A stretch of 64,000 bases of DNA, taken from NCBI GenBank assembly GCA_951217055.1, contig OX578276.1, forward strand, positions 38,030,205 through 38,094,204. The letters run 5' to 3'. Source of the DNA: Gerris lacustris (lineage: Eukaryota > Arthropoda > Insecta > Hemiptera > Gerridae). Within the stretch, counting starts at the first letter, position 1; each line of letters begins with the position of its first letter. Positions 30,846 to 42,342 of the stretch are shown here, one piece after another. The translations under genes and the position numbers were made by a program. The notes beneath the pieces were generated by a model that worked only from the letters and a program-made list of their open reading frames with translations, did not search any database and had not been told where the DNA came from.

Positions 30846-33734
30846 AGACTTATGCAGCCTTGAAGCCACGAGATAAGCGCTCAAGAGGTTAATTACTTAG
30901 TGAAAATTACTGGCCATGGGAAAGGAGAGAAAGAATGGTTTTAAGTTTTAATAGGGTAGAGACTTTGATATCACTGTTAGTACGGCACAGAGAATTAAGA
31001 GAATGGACGCAACGAACTAAGGGACATATGTCAGATATCTGCTTGATATACGCAAATCTGCTAGCTCGACGTCCAACAGGTAGAACCACAACTTGAGAGG
31101 CAACTTCCTCACAGCGAAGCTCGCCATTTAGGGCCTTAGACAGGTACAAAATTTCATAGGCTTTCCTCCTCCGACGCAAAGACGAGAGTTCAAGGCGCTC
31201 AGATAAATGCTCATATGAGTAGTAAGCCCTCCTGAAGAAGTATCGAAGATAGCAGATTCGCACAAAAAGCCGCTGTACTCTCTCGATTTGGTCCGAGCGC
31301 ATCAAGGTGAGGTTGTTCCAGACAGGCACAGCATATTCAAGGAGAGGCCTGACTAGAGAAACATAAAGAGTAAGGAAACATTCAAGTGAAAGATGGTGAC
31401 TAATTTTACGGATAAGGCCAAGACGCTGAGAAGCTTTAGTAACTATTGAGTTTATATACAAATCCAACTTAAGTCTAGAATCTAATATGATACCAAGATC
31501 ACAAACAGAATCGGCGCGGGTAAGAAGAGTGCCATCAAGAACATATTTGAATTGCAAAGGGTGTCGAAGTTGGGAGAACGACACGAAAGATGTCTTTTCG
31601 GTATTTATAATCATTTTATTTGTTTTGCACCACGAAGATATGGCATCGATATCCTTTTGGAGAATTTGGCAGGAGGAAAGAGAATCGACCTTTAAAAATA
31701 TTTTTAAGTCATCCGCAAATAATAGGAAGGGACAATTAATAACTTCGCATAAGTCATTAATGAAAGCAAGAAACAGTAAAGGCCCTAGAATTGATCCTTG
31801 GTGGACGCCTGAATAAGCGCAGTAAGATTGCGATAAGTGGTTGTTTATTTTGACTTGACAAGTTCTGTTTGATAAATAGCTACTAAAAAATTATACTAAT
31901 TGGGGATGTAAAGAAAGAGATGTAAGTTTGTTTATTAAGATGGTGTGGTTAACAAGGTCAAACGCCTTACTGAAATCAAAGAAAATTGCATCAACCTGTG
32001 AACCTTTAGCAACAGATGGACCAAGATACGATAAGAAAGATACTAAGTTGCTATTTGTAGATTTATTTGGAACAAAACCATGCTGACGAGGATTAAGAAG
32101 AGGGTAGATTAAGGAGGATAAATAAGAATGGAGGGTGCGTTCGAAAACTTTAGAAAAAACATTACAAATTGATATGGGTCTGTAGTTTTTAACGTCAGAG
32201 CGATCGCCTGATTTAAATACCGGGACAATAAGTGCTTGGTTCCAGAGGGAAGGAAAAGTAGAAGAAGCAAGAGAGCAATTAAAAATAGAAGCGAGAACTG
32301 GGGCAAAAATGGATGCGAACTTTTTTACTAAAAAACTTGGAATATTGTCACAACCACAAGAATATGATGATTTTAAAGTGGATATAGATTCAAGGACAGC
32401 TGTGGAAGAAATGGCGGGAATATGGATATTCAGAGGATTTTGACTTGTGGAGAGAGAAGATGGGGATATTGGCCCAGTATCAAGTGTTTGGAAGGATCAG
32501 AAGAAATAGTCGGCGAATGGGGAAAAACGGAGGCAAAATGTTGTGCAAAGGCCTTAGACACAGTAGGAGGGTCGGATGTTATTCCATCGGTGGTAGTGAG
32601 GCTGAAGGAAGTTCGGTGGTTTGATCCTTGCATCTTCTTTACTTCCTTCCAAAACAAGCTTGTATTATTCCTGAGGGATTGGTCGAGTTCATGCCTATGT
32701 TTGCGGAGATCAAATTTGAAATGTAGTTTGAACAAGCGTTGGTAGATTCGTTGTAGATTAAGATATATATGTTTCTTTTTTTTGCTGTGCTTCCTGCGGT
32801 AGTAATTCTTCTTTTTAGTATATTTAAGCTCGTTTGAGAACCATAAAGGGTATTTGTTTCGCTTCACTACGTCGATAGGAATAAATTTCGTTATACCTTC
32901 TTGCACTAATTCAGTTAAGAGTTTTACTTTACTGTCAATATTCTCTTCATTTTCAACTGGTGACCAGTCGATGGTCGAATAAAATTAAAGAAGTGACTCA
33001 TAATCTCCCTTTTTGTAGTTGACGAAAGAGAAGCTGTTTTTTAATTTAAAAGAAGACGTAGGCATTTTAATGAGAGTTACAAAAAGTGATGGATGGTGAC
33101 TGCACCGGGTAACATTGGACGGGAAATTTGAAAAAACGAGATCAAGAATTACATCATTTGTGTTTTTTATGAAGTTGTATTGCTGCAAACTAAGAGATTG
33201 GCAGAGCAAGGACAGATGTGATGCTCGAGAAAGTTTAGAAGATGGGCCGTTAAAGATAAAATTTGTCCATTTCATTTTAGGAATATTGAAATCGCCGACA
33301 ATAAGAGTTGGAGAGTTGCAGGGAAGAAAATCTATTAGGTTTTGTATGTAAAGGAGTAAATCATTGTTTTCCAGATGGTCCGGAAGGTAGTGGTTACCAA
33401 TTAGCAAAGGCTTAGTGTTAGGCAGAAATAGCTCAATCCAGACACACTCGATCTTACTAGATTCAAGGTCAAAACGTCTTAAATATTTGAAGGAGCTTTT
33501 TATAGCTGTGCAAACTCCGCCCCCATCTAAACATCCGGAGATTTTACGGTTTCTGTCACAGCGTTCAACATTATAATTTTCGGGAAAGAAGTGGCAGTTA
33601 AGAGAGGTAGAGTCAAACCAGGTTTCAGAAATGAAAATAAGGTCGTAATCAGAACCTGAGATTGACGACAAAAAACTATCGGATTTTGTCCTCAGACCCC
33701 TGACATTTTGTAAAATGGCATTCAAAAGACCCAT
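30843..33734 (-). pseudogene. Jockey/CR1-like LINE ORF2 with few lesions
   Basis: 32985-33734 is the endonuclease: LQNVRGLRTKSD (Asn), IFISETWFD (Glu), IVGDFNIPKMKW (Asp/Asn) and a weakened CSHHPSL where SDHxP is expected. 32430-32906 is the linker to RT. 31620-32430 holds NYRPISICNVFSK, FFDFSKAFDLVNH, GVHQGSILGPLLF and LLFADDLKIF, with one internal stop (LV*FF, about 31890). 30907-31614 is the C-terminal RT part (LGIILDSRLK, PLLEYAVPVWN). Breaks at about 32980-32910, 32430, 31890 and 31615 prevent expression. Homology to CR1/jockey ORF2 is otherwise continuous, so the copy is fairly young. Confidence 0.8.
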
Positions 33735-33869
33735 TACTCTGAGCCATTTCTCACCTCCTCCGTGGTGTCTCCTTTAACATTTTTAGAGGTCACCTCCTCA
33801 ACTCTTACATTGTAAAACATACTTTCCTTAAGTTGTCCCCGAAAAATTTTAAATATAGAACCCTCCGGC

Positions 33870-34996
33870 CAAACCGGCAAAGCGGACATTAAGCTTCACC
33901 ATAAGAGACTCGGGCACATCTATATAAAATGAAGAATAATGATTTAACCTGGTTGCAAGTTTGGTTAACTTAATTTTTCGCTTATAAATTTTAATGTTCT
34001 CCGATAAATATTGGGACAAGTCATCTTCCGTTGTATCAGGAGCAAGTCTTGACAGAAATAGAGCTGATCTACGTTCAACAGTTTTTAGTGAACCGCTGCT
34101 ACTTCTTGACCCAGTGATAAGAGGACGGGTGGGGCAGATTGTCTATTTGCTAGCATATTATTAGCGCGATCTTTACGCCGAGTTACAGTTATAAATTCAT
34201 TATCTATGTTAGATAATGCCAAAGAGTGAGCAGATCTAGAGGACGGAATAACGGTCGGAGTATTGGGGATCAGGGTTGGAACGGTGGCAGGCGAGGTCAT
34301 AGGAAGGGGTGTAGAAGGAGAGGGGCCAGTGGTGTGGGCGGAGCCTGATTTAGAGAAGTGGCCCCTTTCTCTCACACTGCCAGTGTCGGGTCGAGAGGCC
34401 TTTTCAGTGGCGGACGGAAGTAGAGAGTTTGATGAAGCAGCTTTTGCATAATTACGTATTTCTTTCGAATTACGCGTAATACCATCATTATTCATTTGGG
34501 ACAATTTAAGTTTCAATTCAGCATTTTCATTCACCAGCTGGTTCACAATGATGGTTAGATTGTCCACCTTGGAACATAAAGATTTGAGCAAATCCACCTG
34601 AGTGGCAGAGTTTTTCAATATCTCCAAAGAGACATATTCATTCGGTAGTGAGTTTTCTTTACTTTTAAAATGAGAACTCTCACCTTGGCGGCGTGGAGTA
34701 ACAGCGACGTCGTCCCCTTTTTTCTTTTTACAATCCTCGCATTTCCAAGAAGGGGCAAGCAGATCAAATTCTATGTCAGAAATATTTTTACACGCCGCAT
34801 GAAGTAGCGTGTTACAGATAGTGCAACAAAGGGCATTGTCTAAAGTGAATACTTTTTTGTCACAAGCACTGCATGCACTTTCAGAGATAGCAAAAGAATT
34901 AGGATTTTTTTTACTCGCATTCGATCTTAGTATACGGGACTGGGAGTTGGCCGAGGAGGCCTTATCTTCAGTCCCCATAGAAAGAACAAAACACAA
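33870..34996 (-). pseudogene. LINE ORF1 with PHD-type zinc finger
   Basis: About 300 residues open from the Met at 34994-34996. A PHD-like finger comes first (CSACDKKVF, CCTICNTLLHAAC, WKCEDCKKKK, residues about 42-90). A coiled coil follows (SATQVDLLKSLCSKVDNLT to ELKLKLSQ, about 130-165), then a Ser/Thr/Pro-rich linker and ITVTRRKD. A frameshift near 34130 moves the frame. The true continuation reads SALFLSRLAPDTTEDDLSQY and LATRLNHYSSFYI, ending at about 33870, the usual C-terminal domain of CR1/jockey-type ORF1. ORF2 begins about 135 bases downstream. Confidence 0.75.
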
Positions 34997-34999
34997 TCA

Positions 35000-35486
35000 A
35001 CGGTCAAATAGCAAAAACAATAAACACGTAAGCGATGTGTACAGACTGGCGGTCAGTCTACGACTCAAAGTTTTATGTTCTACAGTAATAAAGAAAAGCG
35101 AATTACTTTTACTTACCCAGATAGCACACATTAGGGGGAAATATAAGGCCCGAATATGGTAAAAAAATATTTGGCAATGAAAAATTAGCGTTACGCTCCA
35201 TATATATTGGGCCAATGTAATTTTACATATATCCTCCATACAAAAGCCAAAAATAATCCAATAAATAACGAATATATCAAGATTTTCTGGGCCATAAAAG
35301 TGCCTAATACAGAAAAATTAGATCCATGATAAAGGGAATATAAACTCAAATAAGTGGGAAAAGATTGACTCAATTTGTAGGTCCCAAAACTGGACCAGAC
35401 ATAAATTCTTGTCTCCACCCACACATTACCAAAGAAAAGTAAATATTAGCCATACGTATAAAAGCCGTATAAGGGGCTGTAATAAG
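35000..35486. other. Upstream of LINE; nothing recognised
   Basis: 35000-35110 may be the LINE 5' UTR. 35110-35480 is AT-rich with dispersed ATATATTGGGCCAA-like words and no coding signal. Confidence 0.4.
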
Positions 35487-35820
35487 TACACTGTATTATC
35501 CAATCTCTTCCCTGATATAATCCCATATGGACCATATAACTCCCAATATATCGTTCTTTATTTGGTCCATTAATAGATTCAGTATATTATCCTATCTCCA
35601 CCCTGATATAATTCTAAATGGACCATATAACTCCCAGTTTATTGTTTTTTATTTGTCCCAATAATGTTTTCTGTAAATTATCCAATATCCACCCTGATAT
35701 AATCGCATATGGACCATATAACTCCCAGTATATTGTTCTTTATTAGGTCCATTAATAGATTCAGTATTTATCCAATATCTACCCTGGTATAATCCCATAT
35801 TGACCATGTAACTCCCAGTG
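35487..35820. repeat. 91-bp minisatellite, about four units
   Basis: Marker GACCATATAACTCCCA recurs at 35531, 35622, 35713 and 35803, giving periods of 91, 91 and 90. Units also share CCACCCTGATATAAT, TATTGTTCTTTATT and GGTCCATTAATAGATTCAG. Confidence 0.9.
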
Positions 35821-35821
35821 T

Positions 35822-37440
35822 TTATTTAATATGAACTTTTGGTGTGGTGTAAACCTCAAAACAAGGAGTCACGCAGAGAGGTACCTGACATTGGGTACAT
35901 TCGTACCTCGTTTCCTTCCTTATCTTGGACTCGACGCATCTTTTTTGAGCAGCTTTTTTTCCCAACAGACACAATTGAAGAAGGAACATCCTTTCCTTAA
36001 GGCGAAGTGGAGTGTCCTCTTCCGAGCGCCTTCCTCCTCCTCTCGTATTTCTAGGGGCGTGGTACTTTTCAAGTAGCTGGTGAATAATGGACTTGTGAAA
36101 CACCGCCAAAGATACCTTCTTCTTTGTAACTTCTCGGTGTAAAGCGTGGGCGTTCAACATTGACAAGTCCATTAAATGAAAGTACAACTTCTTGTACCAC
36201 TTGACTGTCTTCCGTTACTGACTCTAGTGAGCTTAGTAGCATGTCAGAACGGTCGACAGCCCCCATATTTTTATTGTACTCAGCAATGCATGACGGTTTG
36301 AGAATTTTTTCTTTAGTCCTTCTTTTCTCGACTTCAACCATCTCCATATCATGACACGTAGTCAGCATCCAAACCTCTCGCTTGTCTTGCCATTTCAACG
36401 CTAGCAGCGAACCGCTAGAACTGAAACTAATTTCTCCTCGTGATTGTTTCTCCCTTAGCTGAGGCATGTACTTCCGATTTCTTCTTACTGTTCCACACGC
36501 GTTTGTCGACATTCCATGCAGCCATGAAAAAAATGTGGGGCTGCTATACCAATTGTCGACAAACAACGTGTGGCCTTTACCTTAGTAGGGAGAAATCAGC
36601 GTTGAGACAATATCTCCTGACTTTCCTAAATCCTGCACTGTCGAGACGATGTCACTTACGGCTGTGTACACGATGAAATCCAGGATATATTCTGTCTTGC
36701 AGTCGCACATAACATACGTTTTAATTCCGAAGCGGCTCCTCTTCGATTATATACTGTTTAAAAAATAAATTTCCTTTGAAGAGGAGCAAACTTTCGTCGA
36801 TACACAGATTTCTGAAGGGAGAAAACGCTGTCTGAAAGGCTGTCCTGAGGTGATCTACGACGGGCCGCACTTTGTGTAAAAGATCTCCGTCATTAGGCTT
36901 ATTATTGTCCGAGAAATGTAGATATCGGAGAATAGAGAAATATCGATCACGCCCATAATTTTATTAAAAAAAGAAGTTGATAACATCACATCCTTTGTCC
37001 AATACTCCTTTAAAGAGAGTTTTTTTACTCTAGCCATAAGAATGGTTAGAGCAGTGAAAACATAAAACTGTTCCACCGCCAAAGCTTTCAATTTTTGTAA
37101 TCTATTTTTTTCTTCTTCACTTGTATTTATATCAATAAAAAAAGCATTAAATTTGTTCACTTCACTACAAATTACTGCCACTAATTCATACGAAAAAAAT
37201 AAGGTGAAAAAATTTACCTCTTTAGATTCGGGGGTGAGAGAAAACTTGTTGCCGCAGCTACTTCCATCGAAGGGATGAATCACGGGCTTCGATTTCTTCC
37301 TGGACCACATTATTTTTTGTAGGGTGGAGTCTTCAACTTGAAAATTTTCTTCCTCGGAGTCATCTTCCTCCTCAGATTCGTCCCCAGTGGTAAAAAGTTG
37401 TTCAGGGGCTCTACTTTCTGTATTTCTGTATTTGTAAATT
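35822..37440 (-). pseudogene. piggyBac transposase, broken
   Basis: From the right: an acidic N-terminus (SEEEDDSEEENF, about 37370), then 36855-37310 with PFDGSSCGNKF, LFFSYELV and LKEYWTKDVMLSTSFFNKIM. A degraded middle (36570-36850) follows. 36069-36566 has FVDNWYSSPTFFSWL, GTVRRNRKYMP and MGAVDRSDMLL. 35822-36187 has the Cys-rich tail (RYECTQCQVPLCVTPCFEVY). These are the standard piggyBac blocks, including the D of VDNWYSS and the D of VDRSD. Frameshifts separate the pieces. The cysteine-rich domain binds the element ends. Confidence 0.8.
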
Positions 37441-37466
37441 TACGTCAGTAGTACTCAAAGGGTTAA
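37441..37466 (-). repeat. piggyBac 5' terminal repeat with TTAA target
   Basis: On the minus strand TTAA is followed by CCCTTTGAGTACTACTGACG, the start typical of piggyBac ends. TTAA is at 37463-37466. The matching 3' end was not found near 35822; the minisatellite lies there instead. Confidence 0.7.
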
Positions 37467-38085
37467 TGGGGCACTCTCTATCTTATTGCTTTTTCCAAAT
37501 TCCACAGCTGCGTACTCCGTCTTTTTCATTTTACTAAATTCAAATAATATAAGTCACTATTTAAATTTAAGTTAAGAAAAGATATTTTCTGTACCATGTT
37601 AATAAGAATTTAGGACTATTTTTTTTATTTGCTGTCAGCATCAAAATAGGTTTCTATATGAAGTACGAAATAAACCTTATATAACGGCTCCGTCAGTTGG
37701 CGTCTTTCCGTTGGCATGTTTCAATTCATGAACTCCTATAGCTAGGAAAATTAAATTCACCACACAGGTGCATCTCGGAATTTGTGACAACTTTACACTT
37801 TTTCGAGTTTTCACACTTAGGCCGATCGGCCACCAGAAGCTGAGCGGAGCGGAGCTGAGCGGAGTTGACTCAGCTTGTGAAATCGAATCCCATTGTTTTA
37901 AATGTAAGGGTGGCCACCGGTTGCGGAGCGGAGCTGAGCTGAGCCAAGCGACGCATCTCGACTCAGCTTTGACGGTCGGTTTTGAAAGCTGACTCCGCTT
38001 CCCCCTCCACCCACAACAATAATATTATTAAAAAAATAAATGAATAAACTTTTTATTAATTGATTAATACACTCTTGTAGATAAA

Positions 38086-38915
38086 TGAACGAGAGATTAG
38101 CTGGCTAATATAGTGTAGAAAATCACTATTTTATTTGAGAAACGTTTCGACCAATTATTAATGTCATCTTCAGTCTTGTTTTATTCTAAAATTTAAACAA
38201 GCATAATATATAGCTTTAAAATAAAGTAATTATAAAATAAAAATTAGTAATTATATAGGGTTTAATTATTCATTAAACATTTTGACATATACTTCTAATT
38301 TTACTGAAATCAAGTTTTAATTAAGACTTGTATTCAGTAAAAAATATACTTACATACGTCATTATTGTTTCATTATATAATACTATCTCCATAAGAGAGG
38401 GTCTAAAATTAAAAAAAGTTTAACAGTGGCACGTTGGTATAACATACCGACATCGAAATAACCAGTAAATGTTAATATGTATAAATATAAATTAAAACAT
38501 TAAACAAAACTAGTAACAATTTATAACATTCTAAAAAATATATAATAATAACTAAAAATACAATTATCAAAAAGCTGTATACATGTGATCTTCATAACAA
38601 CTATTCATCCAGGAGATTCATCTTATTATAATAATAATAATAACCATTTATTTGCTAGATTATTCACATGCTTTTTTCCTTTTTTTAAAAAATATTCATC
38701 TTATTATACAGTGGTTCTTAATTAAAACTTGATTTCAGTGGGATTAAGGATATGCCAAAATTTATAATGAATAATTATAATTACCTTGAATTAATTTTAT
38801 ATATATGTTTGTTTGAAGATTGAAGATGACATTAATAATTGGTCGAAACGTTTCTCAAATGAAATAGTGATTTTCATTATTTTCTCTACCTTAATAGCCA
38901 TCTAATCTCTCTTTC
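38086..38915. mobile_element. Nested inverted-repeat element inside Harbinger
   Basis: The ends are inverted repeats of about 90 bases: GAGAGATTAGCTGGCTA...AATCACTATTTTATTTGAGAAACGTTTCGACCAATTATTAATGTCATCTTCA on the left and its reverse complement, with small indels, on the right. The core has no ORF, contains an ATAATAATAATAACCATTTATTTG piece (38633-38656, LINE-tail-like) and is AT-rich. It is a MITE-like element of the same family as the 22075-22330 sequence. Confidence 0.75.
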
Positions 38916-39300
38916 AATAATATAATGTGAAGGAAAATAAATAAAGTATAATAAAAAGTAATCAGTGTTGGCGTATTTAAAAAAAAGGTTTTTAATTCGG
39001 ATGTTACAGCTCTCCGATAGTTTGTATCACAACCCGTTATATCATCTCTTATCTTATTTAGAAGTTCATTAAAATGAGGGCTATTCATACGGAAATATTC
39101 CTTAAACTGTTCGTGGTTTAGATCATGAAAAAGGGTGTGAAATTCCCCGAATTCATCCCTTTTTCTAGATAGAAAATTTCCCAATCTGTCTTATAAGCTG
39201 GTAATGCGATACAAGCTGCAAGAGAAAACTCGGTTTCAGAATCCTCGGATTCTGAACTTAAACACAAATATAATAGTTTTCGTTGGGTTGACATTTTTGG
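38891..39300 (-). pseudogene. Harbinger transposase N-terminal part
   Basis: 39200-39296 opens MSTQRKLLYLCLSSESEDSE. After a frameshift, 39184-38900 reads GEFHTLFHDLNHEQFKEYFR, FNELLNKIRDDIT and DTNYRRAVTSELK, the conserved start of PIF/Harbinger transposases. It ends where the nested element begins; the DDE catalytic part is missing from this element. Confidence 0.75.
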
Positions 39301-39499
39301 GTGGACTAGCTTAGTTCACGCAAACGAAAACAGAGCGGAGTCAGCTAGACTCCGCTACAGTCAGCTCGACTCCGCTCAGCTTTCGGTTGCCACACCCCTT
39401 GGACTCAACTACACTCAGCTACACTCCGCTCAGCTCCGCTCCGCTCCGCTCAGCTTCTGGTGGCCGATTGGCCTTAATATTTTCAAGATGACGGCCAAT

Positions 39500-39800
39500 A
39501 TGACGGACGACTAAAATAAAGTTTTTAGCCACTGTGTTCTGACCTTATGCGGTGACTGCCAATTTTTCTTCTGCTCCAATACTTTCTCTCATATTTATGT
39601 CTCTTTTTAATATAACATCTTTCACTGTGTTAAAAAGCATTTCAAATAACCTCACTGACATTCTGTAGTATTCGAAAAACTTTTTTTTGATATTTTTTTA
39701 AGTTTTCTTGTAGAAGCACGAATTTTCCTTGCTCTGACTATTACTTATTATGGGATGAATCCAGTACTCTTTCTGGCATCTCCGGCGAACAACTAATGCA
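39500..39800 (-). pseudogene. Second Harbinger transposase N-terminal relic
   Basis: Just outside the TIR of the previous element. Reads KEYWIHPIISNSQ, then KKFFEYYRMSVRLFEMLF, VKDVILKRDINMRESIGAEEKLAVTA. The order matches Harbinger N-termini with stops between. No end structures were found for it. Confidence 0.55.
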
Positions 39801-39821
39801 ACACATAATGCAATTACTGTA

Positions 39822-40079
39822 TCACTTGAAATTTTTACTCATTCTGCATGTGTATATATTGTAGCTTCCTATCACCAACGATGTTGCAAGTACAACCACA
39901 ATTGACAAACTGCCCTGTCGCGAGATAAAACGCACATGTGGTCGGCTTCGGCTTGATTTCACGCGAAGTGTTTTCCCGTCAATGTAGCCCACGGGACTTG
40001 TGGATGTGTGGGTGGATGAAGGTGGTTGTCCTGAGGTGAAGATTAGAGCTGGGTACCAGCTGTAATGTACTAATTGCAC
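39822..40079 (-). pseudogene. Possible Harbinger DDE fragment
   Basis: Contains VGYIDGKTLRVKS and, in another frame, FVNCGCTCNIVGDRKL. The IDGKTxR word resembles the first catalytic-Asp motif of Harbinger nucleases. It is too degraded for certainty. Confidence 0.35.
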
Positions 40080-40431
40080 TTCCCTGGTTACCAGGACAAG
40101 TATACGTACAATAATTACTTCTCTCAGGAACTCAGGATGCGTAAGATTTTAACAAATGGATAGAAGGTTTAAAAAAAGAAGAAAAATGGCCACCACATAA
40201 ACCTCACACTGAGGGTTTGAACTGCTCACAGAGCTGCATCCCTTATCTTCCTAGTGCGTGCAAGCCCTTTTCCCTCCAATTTCCCATTGTAGCCAGTTGA
40301 GCCAGGTTTGCCACCAGAGCTGAGAGGGCTAAGGCCATGACCTATGAACTTGGAGGTTCCCCTCAAATGTTACCAGGGCCTTATTTCAAGACACCTTGGA
40401 TGGAAGCTCTGAAAATTGTAGATGGGTTGGC

Positions 40432-40734
40432 TCATTGGTTGCAGGAGAAGGTGTTCGTAGTTTTTTTTTTAATAAGTGTTAATTTTGTCTTGAACAGTTT
40501 CCTCCTTAAACAGAATTCCTGCACAAAAAGGGGGCCCTTTTTTTTATAAGAGTACCACTTTTTTCTCAGAAACCTTACCTGGAATATATTTTCCAGGTTT
40601 GGAATATATTTTCCAGCTCTCTTCTTTTCTCTATTCTGATACTCTTTTGATTTAACCCTCCATAATTCAGGCATAGATTTATATGTATAAAAAAAATCGG
40701 TATAATATACCTTATTCCAACTTCTTACGTCCAT
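40432..40734 (-). pseudogene. MADF-domain fragment
   Basis: About 100 residues. YKSMPELWRVKSKEYQNRE is the core of a MADF (Myb/SANT-like in Adf-1) DNA-binding domain, with FLRKKWYSYKKK as a helix-3-like part. MADF proteins accompany Harbinger-type transposons and also occur as host regulators. 40080-40430 shows nothing else. A GGAATATATTTTCCAG unit is tandemly doubled at 40578-40615, inside the fragment. Confidence 0.55.
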
Positions 40735-40989
40735 TGTTTATTAAAAAGCACAAACTGATTTTACAATTTTACTTCATTATATGTCAAATTATTTAAAATC
40801 ACAATGACAACTACGTTTGAACAAAATAAACATTAAACAAATGATAGGTAGTATCAGTGGTTATCTGTTATCATTGACTAAACTGCTCCGACGGATGGAA
40901 AATGAACTAAAAGTTTGTCAGTAAGGCTTGATAGAACCACACACCGTCAAACTTACTTGACAAGTCTTCTATTTCTTTCCTTCGTTTAG

Positions 40990-41510
40990 GAGTCACTTGT
41001 AGAATTGTTGAGTCATGCTCCAATGATATTATAACTACTTCTTATTTGTCTATTCATCTTAAGACACAAATACCTTCTTCACTATATTGTTCAACTATTT
41101 CGTTTTTGATTTTTACATTTTATCCATGGCACATACTTTTATTGGATTGCCTTTTCTGTTTCTCTTGAGGGTCTCAGTTATTAAAGTTATGTTTTCAAGC
41201 ATGTATTTGGTTAATGGTACACTGTTATAAAAATTATTCATACATGTTTATTACGAATGGCCATTACCAAATAGTTTGCGAAAAGTTTTTTTACTACCTT
41301 GTAAATGTCCATGGTATCCGACTTCTGGAAAACATGGATTCTAAAAGTAAGCCCATCCGGTTGTTCCAGCATTTACAATTTTCTTCCGTGCCTATACTGT
41401 TCGGTATATACTGTTTGAACAGCAGTCTTCCTTTTCAAAGACTAAGTTCTCTTTTTGGATTGTAAATTTCAGCCATATTCTTTTCAAAAATGTCAATTAA
41501 TGGTTTGATA
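40990..41510 (-). pseudogene. Second piggyBac transposase relic
   Basis: From the right: NPKRELSL and KGRLLFKQYIPN (about 41400-41480), WPFVINMYE (about 41260), NFYNSVPLTKYMLEN and LKRNRKGNPIK (41150-41230, several frames), ending in VVIISLEHDST (about 41030). The order is that of the piggyBac core. It is riddled with stops and unrelated to the copy at 36 kb at the detail level. Confidence 0.6.
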
Positions 41511-41710
41511 ATATGTGTTAAGAATGGAAGACAGATTTCGCATAAGACGTGAACGACTTTATATTTAAAAATAATACAAAACAATTTCTAATGTCTCTCG
41601 CTGTGTCTTCAACATAACCCCGTCAATATCTCATATTTTTCTCTCTGACATCGACTTTTACTTGCTTTAATAAAGTTGACCCGGTAAATAAATCCTATTG
41701 ACATCTGACA

Positions 41711-42190
41711 TTCTCCCCCGGGAACACCTGGGGTTTACACCAGGTTTTCTTGATTTGAAGTCCGTGGTAATCCGTGATCTTCAACTTCAGATTTAACTTC
41801 TTAAATTCAAGTTCAGCAAAATTTTCATTTTTTCATAGTTCCGAACAAAAATAAAACAAATCAAATCAATAAACAAACCAATAACAAAATAAACTAACAA
41901 CTAAATTAGCTTAGTTAGCCTCTAGAGATTATAAAGGTTCCACCTCTAGAGGATATATTTTTTGCAATGGACGTAGAAGGTTTGCTGTGGCAGTCCTAAG
42001 CCGTACTAAACGAACTGTACCATCTCTGCCAGGTAGTAGCTTTTCTACTTTTTCCTAAGGGCCAGTCTAGTCGTTTCGAATTTTTCGATTAAAACAATTT
42101 GTCCTATATTCATATCCCTTGGTTCCTTTTTCTTATTAAACAACTTCAGTTGTCCAAGGTATTCGGTACGGAAAAGTGCCGAAAAGAGTT
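41711..42190 (-). pseudogene. BEL/Pao integrase C-terminus with polypurine tract and LTR start
   Basis: 41930-42185 reads YLGQLKLFNKKKEPRDMNIGQ and IVLIEKFE, then LRQPQQTF. These are the integrase C-terminal features of BEL/Pao, with stops. At 41711-41720 the minus strand has CGGGGGAGAA, a polypurine tract, followed by TGTCAGATGTC, a plausible start of the 3' LTR running left from 41710. Confidence 0.6.
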
Positions 42191-42342
42191 TACTATTACA
42201 TAATAAAAAGTAAATAGAAATTTAGTTATAAGGTTATAAAAAGTTAAATATGCAATAGATATTTAGTTTATACACAAATTATATATACTGTTAGATTTCA
42301 ATATTACTCATTTCATATAATGATGATAATTCATATTATCAT

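Larger units (their letters stand above)
37820..39473 (-). mobile_element. PIF/Harbinger element with TIRs and TTA duplication
   Basis: The left end reads TTA/GGCCGATCGGCCACCAGAAGC and the right end, reverse-complemented, TAA/GGCCAATCGGCCACCAGAAGC, so the target duplication is TTA (37817-37819 and 39474-39476). Both ends continue into arrays of GCTGAGCGGAG-type subterminal repeats, direct and inverted, for about 150 bases. Total 1654 bases. Inside are only the N-terminal transposase part and a second element (38086-38915), so it is non-autonomous now. Confidence 0.85.

Noticed and set aside
34809..35162. 117-residue plus-strand ORF
   Set aside because: Antisense to the PHD-finger ORF1 and its 5' region; no domain.
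35487..35820. CRISPR-like array
   Set aside because: Units repeat along their whole 91 bases, with no unique spacers.
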